A model generated the notes under the pieces. The model was given only the letters and a program-made list of their open reading frames with translations. It was not told the DNA's origin and made no database searches. This document shows, piece after piece, positions 42,117 to 50,646 of a stretch of 58,569 bases of DNA (positions are counted from its first letter, which is position 1; each line of letters opens with the position of its first letter). Position numbers and translations under genes: made by a program. This stretch comes from Azohydromonas aeria (GTDB lineage: Bacteria > Pseudomonadota > Gammaproteobacteria > Burkholderiales > Burkholderiaceae_C). The DNA lies in the NCBI RefSeq assembly GCF_009760915.1, contig NZ_VIDQ01000045.1, positions 1 through 58,569 of the forward strand, given 5' to 3'.

Positions 42117-42884
42117 TCAGCGCTGCACGGCGGCCAGGCCCCACAGCGCCTGTACGGCCAGCGCGATCCCGATGGCCGTGAGCACGCCGTAGGCCAGCCG
42201 CCGCATCGCCACCGGCGACAGCGGCGGCGGGAAACGGCGCGCCAGCAGCGTGGCCCCGCCCATCACCGGCAAGGCCACCGCAGCCTGCAGGCCCAGGGCC
42301 GCATCGAACTGCCCCTGCAGCGCGCTGGCCAGCGTGCGCCACAGCGACATCGCCGTGAACACCGCCAGCAGCATGCTGCGGATCTGCGGCAGCGCCAGGG
42401 GCTGGCGGTAGAAGTGGAAGATCAATGGCGGCCCCGGCATGCCGAAGAGCCCGCTCATCAAGCCGCCGGCCAGGCCGCTGGCCAGGAAGCTGCGGGGCGC
42501 AGACGGCGCCGGCAGCGGCTGAGGCCGCCGCGCCAGACCGAAGGCCGAATACACGATCACGGCACCCAGCAACGCCTGCAGCACGAGCGCGGCGCGCTCG
42601 TCCAGCCGGTCAAGCAGCGCCACCCCGAGCGCGATGGACGGCAGCATGCCGATCACTGCAGGCACGGCCAGCCGCCAGGCGATGTGCGCGCTGCAGCCCC
42701 GCAGGGCCAGGGCGTATTGCGGCAGCGACACGAGATTGACCAGCGTCGCCAGCGCGGCCAGCGGAGCCAGGCCGAGCGCGCTGGCTGCGCCCACGACGAT
42801 CATTCCCAGCCCGAAACCGGTGAGCGTCTGGAACCAGCTGCCCACGGCCACCAGCACCAGCAGCACGGCAAAACCTGCATCCAT
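42117..42884 (-). CDS. TauE/SafE-family sulfite exporter-like membrane protein
   Basis: A 255-residue protein with about 8 predicted helices and the duplicated TauE/SafE topology; the first half has GSWFQTLTGFGLGMIVVGAASAL and the second SGLAGGLMSGLFGMPGPPLIFHFY, both family-typical (GxGGG-like loops). Family members export sulfite, sulfolactate or similar anions, and genes of this type accompany taurine degradation clusters. It follows pta by 5 bases, so the acetyl phosphate and sulfite products of Xsc are dealt with by one small operon. With YeiH, the island has two candidate exporters. Specificity is inferred. Confidence 0.82.
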   Translation of the reverse strand: MDAGFAVLLVLVAVGSWFQTLTGFGLGMIVVGAASALGLAPLAALATLVNLVSLPQYALALRGCSAHIAWRLAVPAVIGMLPSIALGVALLDRLDERAALVLQALLGAVIVYSAFGLARRPQPLPAPSAPRSFLASGLAGGLMSGLFGMPGPPLIFHFYRQPLALPQIRSMLLAVFTAMSLWRTLASALQGQFDAALGLQAAVALPVMGGATLLARRFPPPLSPVAMRRLAYGVLTAIGIALAVQALWGLAAVQR

Positions 42885-42889
42885 CGCCG

Positions 42890-43945
42890 TCAGCCGGCGC
42901 AGGGCTGCACCAGCGTTGCCGCGGCACGCGCGGCCCGATCCCGCGCCGCGGCCGCCTGGGCCTGCACCACGGTGACGGCGATGACATGGAAGATGTCCTC
43001 GGCGCTGCAGCCTCGCGACAGATCGTTGGCCGGCCGGGCCAGGCCCTGCAGCAGCGGGCCGACGGCCATCGCGCCACCCACGCGCTCGGCGAGCTTGTAG
43101 CCGATGTTGCCGGCATCCAGGTTGGGAAACACCAGCACGTTGGCATGTCCCTGCACCTGAGACTGCGGCAGCTTGCGTTGCGCGATCTCGGCCACGATGG
43201 CGGCATCGAGCTGCACATCGCCATCGACGGCCAGCCCGGGCCGCAGCGCGCGGGCACGCTGCGCGGCCTGCACGACCTTGTCCACCGCGGGATGCCGCGC
43301 GCTGTGGTTGGTGGAGAAGGACAGCATCGCCACCCGCGGATCCACTCCCAGCAGCGCCCGCGCGCTGTCGGCCGCGGCAACGGCGATGTCCGCCAGGCCC
43401 GCCGCGTCCGGCTCCACCACCAGCGCGCAGTCCGAGAAGATCAGTCCGCCCTTGAGGTGGTGGAAGGGCTCGCACAGCATCATCAGAAAGAAGCTCGACA
43501 CCAGACTGAACGCCGGATCGGTGCCGATGATCTGGATGGCGCTGCGCACCACGTCGGCGGTGGTGTGCACGGCGCCGGCAACGCTGCCCTGCGCCTGGCC
43601 CAGGCGCACCATCAGGTTGGCGTAGACCAGCGGCTTGCACACCTCCTGGCGCGCCTGTTCCGCGCTCATGCCCTTGGCCGCACGCAGCGTGTGCAGCTCG
43701 GCCGCGAAGGCGTGCGCGTGCGGCGAGCGCGCCGGCTCGGCGAGGTCGATGCCATCGAGATCGACCCCACAACGACGCGCAGCGTCGATGATGCGACGGG
43801 AGTCTCCCACCAACGTCAACTGCGCGAGGCCTTCGCGGCGCGCGCGCGCGGCGGCGTCGAGCACGCGCGGATCTTCGCCCTCGCAAAGGACGATGCGCTG
43901 CGGCGCGCTGCGCGCCTGTTCGATGATGCGTAGAAGCGGTTTCAT
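42890..43945 (-). CDS. pta: Phosphate acetyltransferase
   Basis: A 351-residue PTA_PTB-family enzyme converting acetyl phosphate and CoA into acetyl-CoA. Blocks ARSAPQRIVLCEGEDPRVLDAA, AEQARQEVCKPLVYANLMVRLG, GTDPAFSLVSSFFLMML and SFSTNHSARHPAVDKV, LVFPNLDAGNIGYKLAERVGGA are family signatures. The length is that of the short form without the N-terminal regulatory domain. It closes the Xsc pathway by feeding acetyl-CoA into central metabolism. It is divergent from the MocR-type regulator and followed by the tauE-like gene. Confidence 0.93.
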   Translation of the reverse strand: MKPLLRIIEQARSAPQRIVLCEGEDPRVLDAAARARREGLAQLTLVGDSRRIIDAARRCGVDLDGIDLAEPARSPHAHAFAAELHTLRAAKGMSAEQARQEVCKPLVYANLMVRLGQAQGSVAGAVHTTADVVRSAIQIIGTDPAFSLVSSFFLMMLCEPFHHLKGGLIFSDCALVVEPDAAGLADIAVAAADSARALLGVDPRVAMLSFSTNHSARHPAVDKVVQAAQRARALRPGLAVDGDVQLDAAIVAEIAQRKLPQSQVQGHANVLVFPNLDAGNIGYKLAERVGGAMAVGPLLQGLARPANDLSRGCSAEDIFHVIAVTVVQAQAAAARDRAARAAATLVQPCAG

Positions 43946-44009
43946 GAGGCAGTCCCGGAATGGTCCACACTTGCAGGCGTCGCAGTGTGGGCCGCCGCCG
44001 CGGCTGCCG

Positions 44010-44042
44010 TTAGGACCAGATCGGCACGATCGTTGAGGCCAG
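44010..44042. promoter_or_regulatory. Possible direct-repeat TauR site between pta and mocR gene
   Basis: TTAGGACCAG (44010-44019) and TTGAGGCCAG (44033-44042) share 7 of 10 positions at 23-base spacing, as read on the plus strand. The first is one change from the inverse of the CTGGACYTAA sequence that I recall for the TauR repeats of Rhodobacter. It lies in the divergent promoter and is a weak match. Confidence 0.35.
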
Positions 44043-44058
44043 TCGTTCCCGCGGAGTC

Positions 44059-45564
44059 ATGATGTCCCAGCGCTACAGCGCCGCCATGTGGAAGCAGCTG
44101 CTCGAGCGCAGCACCCAGCAGCACCAGAGTCTGCAGGCGCGCGTGCGCAGCATGGTCGTGGACGCCATCCTGGGCGGCCAGCTCGCACCCGGCGATTCGC
44201 TGCCGTCGAGCCGTGAGCTGGCCCATGAGCTGGGCGTGGCGCGCAATACCGTCGTGCTGGCGTACCAGCAGCTGGCTGACGAAGGCTTCATCCTGCCGCG
44301 CCAGCGCAGCGGCTACTTCGTCAGCCAGGATGTCCTGGCCGGTCGCGTGCGCGACGGCCTCGGGTTGCCTGCGCAACCCCAGACACCGCAGACACCGGAC
44401 TGGAGCTCCCGGTTTCGGCTGCGTCCGTCGCACCAGCGCAGCATCGTCAAGCCGGTGGACTGGCAACGCTATCCGTACCCCTTCCTCTACGGCCAGTTTG
44501 ATGCGGCGCTGTTTCCCACGGCCGACTGGCGCGAGTGCTGCATCAAGGCGCTCAGCGTGATGGACATCCGCGACTGGGCGCCCGACCAGATCATGCGCGA
44601 CGACGAGCGGCTGGTGCAGCAGATCTGCTCGCGCGTGCTGCCGCGCCGCGGCGTGTGGGCCACACCCGACGAGGTCGTCGTCACCGTGGGAGCGCAGCAC
44701 GCTCTCTACCTGACTGCCGACCTGCTCATGCGCGAAGGCACCCGCGTGGCGATGGAAGAACCCGGCTATCCGGACGCCCGCAACATATTCGCCAGCCGCA
44801 CCAGCGCGCTAAAGGAGGTGCCGGTGGACGAGCAGGGCCTTCCGGTGAGTGACGCCCTGGCCGACTGCGACTACGTCTACACCACGCCCAGCCATCAGTG
44901 CCCAACGACGGTGACGATGCCGCTGCAGCGCCGGCAGGCGCTGCTGCGCATGGCACAGGAACGGGACTTCGTGGTCATCGAAGACGACTACGAGAGTGAG
45001 AACCGCTTCGATGCAGATCCCTTCCCGGCGCTCAAGAGCCTGGACCGCGCCGACCGGGTGATCTACATCGGCAGCCTCTCCAAGACCGTGGCGCCTGGCT
45101 TGCGCATGGGTTACGTCGTCGGGCCTGCCGAGCTCGTCTCGGAGCTGCGTGCACTGCGCCGGCTGGAGCTGCGCCATCCTTCCGCCATGGTGCAGCGCGC
45201 CTTCGCGCTGTTTCTGTCGCTGGGCCACCATGACTCCCTGCTGCGCCGTACGGCCGGCGCCTGGCGCGAGCGAGGCGCCGCCGTGCTGGAGGCGCTTGCA
45301 CGGCATGCGCCGGAATGCCGTGTGACGCCGGTATCCGGTGGCAGTTCCTGCTGGGTATCGCTGCCCAGGGGGCTGGACGCCACGACGCTGGCCGCGCGAG
45401 CCCGCGAGCACGGCGTGCTCATCGAGCCAGGCGAGGTGTTCTTCACAGCTCAACCCGCACCGCACCACTTCATGCGCCTGGGGTGGTCGGCCATTGCACC
45501 CAAGGCCATCGAGCCGGGCATCCGGATCCTGGGCCAGCTGATTTCCGAGTTGCCAAGCTCATGA
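44059..45564 (+). CDS. MocR-type regulator with aminotransferase domain (TauR-like)
   Basis: A 501-residue fusion of a GntR winged helix (about 20-90: LQARVRSMVVDAILGGQLAPGDSLPSSRELAHELGVARNTVVLAYQQL) and a fold-type I aminotransferase domain. The PLP lysine is Lys342 in YIGSLSKTVAPGLRMGY, and EDDYESENRFD is family-typical. Proteins of this class use PLP plus an amine to activate target genes; TauR of Rhodobacter uses taurine. It is divergent from pta and bounds the sulfonate island, so taurine sensing is the best interpretation. ATG 44059 is followed by a second ATG at 44062. No GABA- or pyridoxine-related gene is adjacent to suggest another role. Confidence 0.85.
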   Translation: MMSQRYSAAMWKQLLERSTQQHQSLQARVRSMVVDAILGGQLAPGDSLPSSRELAHELGVARNTVVLAYQQLADEGFILPRQRSGYFVSQDVLAGRVRDGLGLPAQPQTPQTPDWSSRFRLRPSHQRSIVKPVDWQRYPYPFLYGQFDAALFPTADWRECCIKALSVMDIRDWAPDQIMRDDERLVQQICSRVLPRRGVWATPDEVVVTVGAQHALYLTADLLMREGTRVAMEEPGYPDARNIFASRTSALKEVPVDEQGLPVSDALADCDYVYTTPSHQCPTTVTMPLQRRQALLRMAQERDFVVIEDDYESENRFDADPFPALKSLDRADRVIYIGSLSKTVAPGLRMGYVVGPAELVSELRALRRLELRHPSAMVQRAFALFLSLGHHDSLLRRTAGAWRERGAAVLEALARHAPECRVTPVSGGSSCWVSLPRGLDATTLAARAREHGVLIEPGEVFFTAQPAPHHFMRLGWSAIAPKAIEPGIRILGQLISELPSS

Positions 45565-45978
45565 GACAACTTGAGGCAAGACTCCCTCGGTGCGGGTGGC
45601 ACCTGCATGGCGCCTGAGCGACGCCACCGCGGCCGGTCTGCACTGCCTGGCTTTGCCGACGTGGCCAGCAAGTCCAACCCAGAAGCACAATGGCTGAACT
45701 GCAACAGGTCTGGGGCGACTGAAGCCGCGGTTTCGCATGACGACATCAAGGCTGACCGTTGCGCTGCCAGCGCGCTGGTTTGCCGAGAGCGACCGGCCAG
45801 GAGCGATCATTCACGCCGCAGACGAGAAGGACCCCATCCTGGCTCCGGTCACGGCCGACGAAAGCGTGCGTGGCTGCTTGTTGGGCCGTCAACAGGTGCC
45901 GGCGTTTCACGGCAAGGCACGGCGCCACGAGCAGCGAAACCGGCGTATCGTGAGCCACCGGGTTCGCCGCGCAACCGC
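45565..45978. other. Gene-free convergent stretch after tauR-like gene
   Basis: 414 bases between the convergent mocR-type regulator and a Bug receptor gene. I see no coherent protein frame, RNA gene or strong hairpin with T-tract. It separates the sulfonate island from the sugar-acid cluster. Confidence 0.4.
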
Positions 45979-46968
45979 TCACTCCGCCGTGAAGCCGACG
46001 GCCTTGACGATGGGCCCCCAGCGCGAGGTATCCCGACGCTGCAACTCGGCAAGCTCGGCAGGAGATGACGACTTCGCCTCGAGTCCCATCACTGCAAATG
46101 CGTCGACCACGTCCTGGCGGGCCAGAGCGGTCCGCGCAGCAGCGTTCATCTGCTGCACCCGCTCGGCGCTGCTTCCCGCCGGCAGGTAGAGGCCGAACCA
46201 CTCCTCCGTCGCGACGTTCTTCAGGCCCTGTTCCACGAAGGTAGGGACATCGGGAACGAAACGGCTGCGCTTGGCGCCGGAGACGCCGAGCAGGCGCACC
46301 TTGCCTCCTGACAAGTGCGGCATGAAGTCCCCGATGGGTCCGCACACCGAGCTGATCTGGCCGCCGATGAGGTCCAGGATGGCCGGTTGCGTGCCCCGGT
46401 AGGCCACATGCTGCAGTTTGGCGTTACCAGCGCGGCTGATCATCTCGCCGGTGAAGTGAGGAGTCGATCCGGCGGCGGGCGAGCCGAAGTTCGCGTCCGC
46501 CGGCCGATCCTTGGCCCAGGCGAGGAACTCGGGCACCGTCCTGATCGTGGCGGGCACCTTGGCTCCCACGCCCAGCGCGAACTCGAAGTTGCAGGCCAGG
46601 GACACCGGCATCAGGTCCTTGAAGGGGTCGTACTGCAGCGACTTGTAGATGTGCGGGTAGATGGTCAGCATGGACGCTGGCGTTTGCAGCAGCACCGTGC
46701 CATCGGCAGGCGCCGTCTTCATGGAAACGATGGCGATCTGCCCGCCGGCGCCGGTCTTGTTCTCCACCAGCGCGGTGCGTGCGTACTGGTTGCGCAGGGC
46801 ATCGGCCAGGCGCCGGCACACCGTGTCTGACGTGCCGCCGGCGGCGAAGCCGGTAACGATCTTCAGCGTGTCGACGACAGCTTGCGCCATCGCTTCGTGC
46901 GACAGGATGGGCGGCAGCAGGATGCTCGCGGTTCCGCCCTTTACGAGGGCGCGGCGGGTGAGGGCCAT
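45979..46968 (-). CDS. Bug/TctC-family solute receptor of the sugar-acid cluster
   Basis: A 329-residue periplasmic receptor. The signal region MALTRRALVKGGTASILLPPILS carries a twin-arginine-like motif; VTGFAAGGTSDTVCRRLAD, VENKTGAGGQIA, NFGSPAAGSTPHFTGEM and VPDVPTFVEQGLKN are the family blocks. AGGAGAACGCCCC precedes the ATG. It is the last gene of the leftward gntR-ilvD-dehydrogenase operon, 57 bases after the denD-like gene, so it probably binds the sugar acid metabolised there (inference). No TctAB permease is adjacent. Confidence 0.87.
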   Translation of the reverse strand: MALTRRALVKGGTASILLPPILSHEAMAQAVVDTLKIVTGFAAGGTSDTVCRRLADALRNQYARTALVENKTGAGGQIAIVSMKTAPADGTVLLQTPASMLTIYPHIYKSLQYDPFKDLMPVSLACNFEFALGVGAKVPATIRTVPEFLAWAKDRPADANFGSPAAGSTPHFTGEMISRAGNAKLQHVAYRGTQPAILDLIGGQISSVCGPIGDFMPHLSGGKVRLLGVSGAKRSRFVPDVPTFVEQGLKNVATEEWFGLYLPAGSSAERVQQMNAAARTALARQDVVDAFAVMGLEAKSSSPAELAELQRRDTSRWGPIVKAVGFTAE

Positions 46969-47025
46969 GGGGCGTTCTCCTGAGTGGAGGCACGGCGCAT
47001 TGAGCGCCGGGATGAAAGTACGGGA

Positions 47026-47982
47026 TCAGGTGGCGATAGCTTGCACGGCACGCTCGACGAGGGTGCCGACATCACCGTCGTGGCAGAAGCCGGCTGCTTG
47101 CGCTGCCGTGGTGTCCAGCGGCGGCAGCCGTCCGAACTGAGCTTCGAGTGTGGCGTCGGGTGCGAAAGTCAGTTGTTGGCTGCAGCCGGGACGGCGCTGC
47201 TCGAAGGCCTGCACCAGTTGGCCCACACGCAGCCGCTGCGCAGGCAGCGTCCAGGCCGTCAGCCCGGGCGGTAGCGCCAGCTGCGGCGCCGCGGCGTGCA
47301 GGAGGTTGTCGACGCAGCCCTGCAGCGACAGCAGCCACAGGGTTGCATCGGCAGACACCGGGCAGGTGTACGGCTGCCCAGCGGCGAGCGCTCGGATGAG
47401 TTCGCTGGAAAACGCTGACAAGGCTCCGGTGGGGGACGGCGGGCGCGCCACTATCCCGGGCAGCCGCACGCTACGGCCGCTCAGCGCGCCGCGTCGTGTC
47501 AGATCGGCGATGAAGATCTCCGCCATCTGCTTGTGAGCGCCGTAGCTCAGGGTGGGGCGCAAGGGCGTGTCGTCATCGATGTGTTCAGGCAGCGGCGCGC
47601 CGAAGACGGCGATGGAACTGGTGAAAACCACCGTCGGCCGGTGCCCCTGGCGCCTGAGCGTGTCCAGCAGGCCGATCAGGCCCTGCACGTTCACACTCAG
47701 TCCCTGCTCGAAGTCGGCCTCCGATTGGCCGCTCGGCACGCTGGCGAGGTGGAACACGATGTCTGGCTGATCGGCCGTGGCCCGCCGGACCACCTCCGGG
47801 TCGGCGACGCTGCCTGCCACGTGGGTGACGTGCGGCGCCGACGGTGCCTCTGACAACCGCAGATCGCACAAGGTGAGGCGCTGCACGGTGCGGCCGTGCA
47901 GGGCGACCCCGGCGGCAGCCAGCCGGCGCGTCAGCGCACGACCGATGAAGCCGTCGGCGCCGGTGATCAAGACGTGTGTCAT
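47026..47982 (-). CDS. DenD-like D-erythronate dehydrogenase (NAD-dependent epimerase/dehydratase family)
   Basis: A 318-residue extended SDR protein: cofactor motif MTHVLITGADGFIGRAL, TSSIAVFGAPLP with the catalytic Ser and SYGAHKQMAEIFIAD with the Tyr and Lys, RLPGIVARPPSPTGALSAFSSEL and VSADATLWLLSLQGCVDNLLHA. These blocks match D-erythronate 2-dehydrogenase (DenD), which forms 2-oxo-erythronate. It overlaps the preceding dehydrogenase gene by 4 bases and is cotranscribed with the IlvD-type gene. The usual kinase and decarboxylase of the tetronate pathway (OtnK, OtnC) are absent, so the true substrate may differ. Confidence 0.75.
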   Translation of the reverse strand: MTHVLITGADGFIGRALTRRLAAAGVALHGRTVQRLTLCDLRLSEAPSAPHVTHVAGSVADPEVVRRATADQPDIVFHLASVPSGQSEADFEQGLSVNVQGLIGLLDTLRRQGHRPTVVFTSSIAVFGAPLPEHIDDDTPLRPTLSYGAHKQMAEIFIADLTRRGALSGRSVRLPGIVARPPSPTGALSAFSSELIRALAAGQPYTCPVSADATLWLLSLQGCVDNLLHAAAPQLALPPGLTAWTLPAQRLRVGQLVQAFEQRRPGCSQQLTFAPDATLEAQFGRLPPLDTTAAQAAGFCHDGDVGTLVERAVQAIAT

Positions 47983-48899
47983 GACGCACTCGTGGTCGAA
48001 CGATCGGAAGCCATCCCTGCGAAATCGAGGTGTTCCACGGCGTGGACCAGCTGCGACAAGTCCTGCTGCGCCAGTCCACGCGCCAGCGCTGCTTCGAAGC
48101 GCCGGTGAACAGCCTCGAAGACCGGCATCTTTGCTCCCGCAGCATGTGCGGCGGTCTGCACGTTGGCCACGTCCTTGGCCATGGTGGCCACGGTGCCAAC
48201 CCGGTCGCTGGGTACCTGGGCCATGCGGGGCACGAAAACCTGCAGCAGCACCGAATCGGCCCAGCCACCGCTGAGTGCGGCCTGCAGACGCGCGGGCTCC
48301 AGTCCGGCGGCGTGCGCCATCGCCAGGGCCTCGGCAATGCCGGCCAGCGTGGTGGCGACGATGGTCTGGTTGCACAGCTTGGCCGCTTGTCCGCTGCCCA
48401 CCGGACCCAGGTGCGTCACGCGCTGCGCATAGGCTGCGAGCAGCTGCACCACCCCTTCCAAGTCCTGCGGTTCGCCCCCCGCCATCACCACCGCCCGGCC
48501 CTGTTCGACCCCGGCCGTGCCGCCGGACACCGGCGCGTCGATCCAGCGCGCGCCATTGGCGGCCTGCAGCCGGGTGGCGAAGTCACGTGCGGCAGCGGGC
48601 AGGATGCTGGAGTGGTCAACCAGCAGCCGCAACGCACGGCCGCCAGTCAGGCCGCGCTCACCAAAGACGGTTGCTTCCACCGCGTCCTGGTCGGTCAGGC
48701 ACAGCAGCACCCGCTCGCACCGATCGGCCACGTCCTGAGGGGAGGCAGCGACCGTTGCGCCCTCGGCTGCCAGCCCCGCGGATTTGCCTGGACTGCGGTT
48801 CCATACCACCACCTCATGGCCGGCCCGCAGCAGGCGCCGCACCATGGCCGATCCCATCAGGCCCAGGCCGCAAAAGCCGACCGCATCGCTCGTCATCAT
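47979..48899 (-). CDS. Beta-hydroxyacid dehydrogenase family protein (LtnD-like)
   Basis: A 306-residue NAD-binding protein: GFCGLGLMGSAMVRRLLRAGHEVVVWNR at the start (GxGxxG), DHSSILPAAARDFA, APVSGGTAGVEQG and the catalytic lysine in GSGQAAKLCNQ. These are the signatures of 3-hydroxyisobutyrate/tartronate semialdehyde reductases and of L-threonate dehydrogenase. Position beside denD-like and IlvD-like genes points to a C4 or C5 sugar acid. The start overlaps the dehydratase stop by 4 bases. A second member of the same family (garR/glxR) lies at 55854 and is only distantly similar. Confidence 0.8.
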   Translation of the reverse strand: MMTSDAVGFCGLGLMGSAMVRRLLRAGHEVVVWNRSPGKSAGLAAEGATVAASPQDVADRCERVLLCLTDQDAVEATVFGERGLTGGRALRLLVDHSSILPAAARDFATRLQAANGARWIDAPVSGGTAGVEQGRAVVMAGGEPQDLEGVVQLLAAYAQRVTHLGPVGSGQAAKLCNQTIVATTLAGIAEALAMAHAAGLEPARLQAALSGGWADSVLLQVFVPRMAQVPSDRVGTVATMAKDVANVQTAAHAAGAKMPVFEAVHRRFEAALARGLAQQDLSQLVHAVEHLDFAGMASDRSTTSAS

Positions 48900-50620
48900 T
48901 CGGCCTCCGGCGGCTCATAAGGCCACTCCACCTGACCGGAATGGGTCACGGCGCCCAGGCTCGCAGCGCGCACGGTCAGCGCATATTTCTCCAGCACGCC
49001 GCCGAGGCGGCGGACCGGGGGCGGCTGCCAGGCGAGCCGGCGCGCGGCCAGTTCTGCCTCGTCAAGGTCCACCGAGAGCACGCCTGCCTGCGCGTCGATC
49101 CGGATGACGTCACCCGAGCGCAGCAGGCCGATGGGACCGCCCTCGGCCGCTTCCGGGCCGACGTAGCCGATGCACAGCCCGCGTGTCGCGCCGGAAAATC
49201 GGCCGTCCGTCAGCAGCGCGACACGCTCGCCCATGCCTTGTCCGTAGAGGGCGGCCGTCACGCTGAGCATCTCACGCATGCCGGGGCCGCCCTTGGGGCC
49301 CTCGTTGCGGATGACGAGCACGTCGCCGGCCTCGTAGCGCTGCTCACGGACGGCCTGCATGCAGGACTCCTCGTTTTCGAAGACGCGCGCCGGACCAACG
49401 AATTGCAGGGACTTCAACCCGGCAATCTTGAGCAGCGCGCCATCCGGCGCCAAATTTCCGCGCAGCACCGTGACGCCGCCGGTCGGATGCAGCGGCTTGT
49501 CAGCGGTGCGCACGATGACGCCGTCCGCATCCGGTGCTTCGGCCAGTGCCTCGGCCAGCGTGCGGCCGTCGAGGGTCAACGTGTCGCCGTGCAGGTGGCC
49601 GCCTTCGAGCAGCGCCTTGAGCACGACCGGCACGCCGCCGATGCGGTGGAGATCCAGCGCCAGGTAGCGGCCTCCTGGCTGCAAGTCAGCGATGAGCGGC
49701 GTGCGCTCGAAAACGGCGGCCACGTCGGCGAGCGTGAAGCGCACTCCGGCTTCGTGGGCAATGGCCGGGATGTGCAGCGCCGCGTTGGTCGAACCGCCAG
49801 TGGCGGCCACCGCGGCACAGGCGTTCTCCAGGCTCTTGCGGGTGACGAGGTCGCGCGGCAAGGGCCCGCCATTCTCGATCAGTCGCATGACGGTCTCGCC
49901 AGCTCGCTGGGCAAGGGCAAGGCGGGCACTGTAGACGGCCGGCATCATGGCCGAGCCCAGTGGCGACAGCCCCAGCGTCTCACCGACCATGGCCATGGTG
50001 TTGGCCGTGAACTGGCCAGGACAGGAGCCGACGCTGGGCGTGCAGGTGCTTTCCAACTGGTGCAATTGCTCCGATGACATCTGTCCCGTCTGTACCCGGC
50101 CGACCGCCTCGATGGTTGTCAGGATGGTGGCCTCGCTGCCCAGGGCATGGCCTGGCAGCGTGGCGCCGCCGTAGATGAAGACCGAGGGAACGTTGAGCCG
50201 CACCATGGCCATCATGACCGCCGGCAACGTCTTGTCGCAGCCCGCGAAGCCCACCAGGGCGTCGTAGCCATGGCCGCGCACGACAAGCTCGATGCTGTCG
50301 GCGATCACCTCGCGCGACACCAGGCTCATGCGCATGCCCGCGTGGTTCATGGACGTGCCATCGGACACCGACACCGTACTGAACGGCACCGGCACGCCGC
50401 CACCGGCGCTCACGCCAAGCCGCGCCCGGTCGGCCTGCGGGCCCAGCGACATCGAGCAGGGCGTGTTCTCGCCCTGGGTGCTGACAATGCCCACGATGGA
50501 CTTGGCCAGGGCAGCCTCGTCGAAGCCGGTCGCGCGCAGGAAGGCGCGGTGCGGCGCGCGGGTAACGCCCTGGGTAACGACCCGCGATCGGTGGCGGTGC
50601 AACGAGGATGACTTGGACAT
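48896..50620 (-). CDS. IlvD/EDD-family dehydratase of a sugar-acid cluster
   Basis: A 574-residue iron-sulfur dehydratase. Ligand cysteines are in GENTPCSMSL, LVGFAGCDKTLP and PSVGSCPGQFTANTM, as in dihydroxyacid dehydratase (IlvD) and pentonate/6-phosphogluconate dehydratases. FSGATRGLCIGYVGPEAAEGGPI and KGGPGMREMLS are the C-terminal blocks. The clustering with dehydrogenases and a GntR regulator, rather than with ilv genes, indicates a catabolic sugar-acid dehydratase producing a 2-oxo-3-deoxy acid. It follows gntR by 26 bases. True IlvD activity cannot be excluded by sequence alone. Confidence 0.85.
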   Translation of the reverse strand: MSKSSSLHRHRSRVVTQGVTRAPHRAFLRATGFDEAALAKSIVGIVSTQGENTPCSMSLGPQADRARLGVSAGGGVPVPFSTVSVSDGTSMNHAGMRMSLVSREVIADSIELVVRGHGYDALVGFAGCDKTLPAVMMAMVRLNVPSVFIYGGATLPGHALGSEATILTTIEAVGRVQTGQMSSEQLHQLESTCTPSVGSCPGQFTANTMAMVGETLGLSPLGSAMMPAVYSARLALAQRAGETVMRLIENGGPLPRDLVTRKSLENACAAVAATGGSTNAALHIPAIAHEAGVRFTLADVAAVFERTPLIADLQPGGRYLALDLHRIGGVPVVLKALLEGGHLHGDTLTLDGRTLAEALAEAPDADGVIVRTADKPLHPTGGVTVLRGNLAPDGALLKIAGLKSLQFVGPARVFENEESCMQAVREQRYEAGDVLVIRNEGPKGGPGMREMLSVTAALYGQGMGERVALLTDGRFSGATRGLCIGYVGPEAAEGGPIGLLRSGDVIRIDAQAGVLSVDLDEAELAARRLAWQPPPVRRLGGVLEKYALTVRAASLGAVTHSGQVEWPYEPPEAE

Positions 50621-50646
50621 GGCTGGCTTGGATACGGCGATAGGAA

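Noticed and set aside
45737..45980. Plus-strand frame starting MTTSRLTVALPARWF in the convergent gap
   Set aside because: No family resemblance, no ribosome-binding site, and it overlaps the receptor gene antisense.
47979..47982. Frameshift suspected at the 4-base overlap of the two dehydrogenase genes
   Set aside because: Both proteins have complete family N- and C-termini; the overlap is normal translational coupling.
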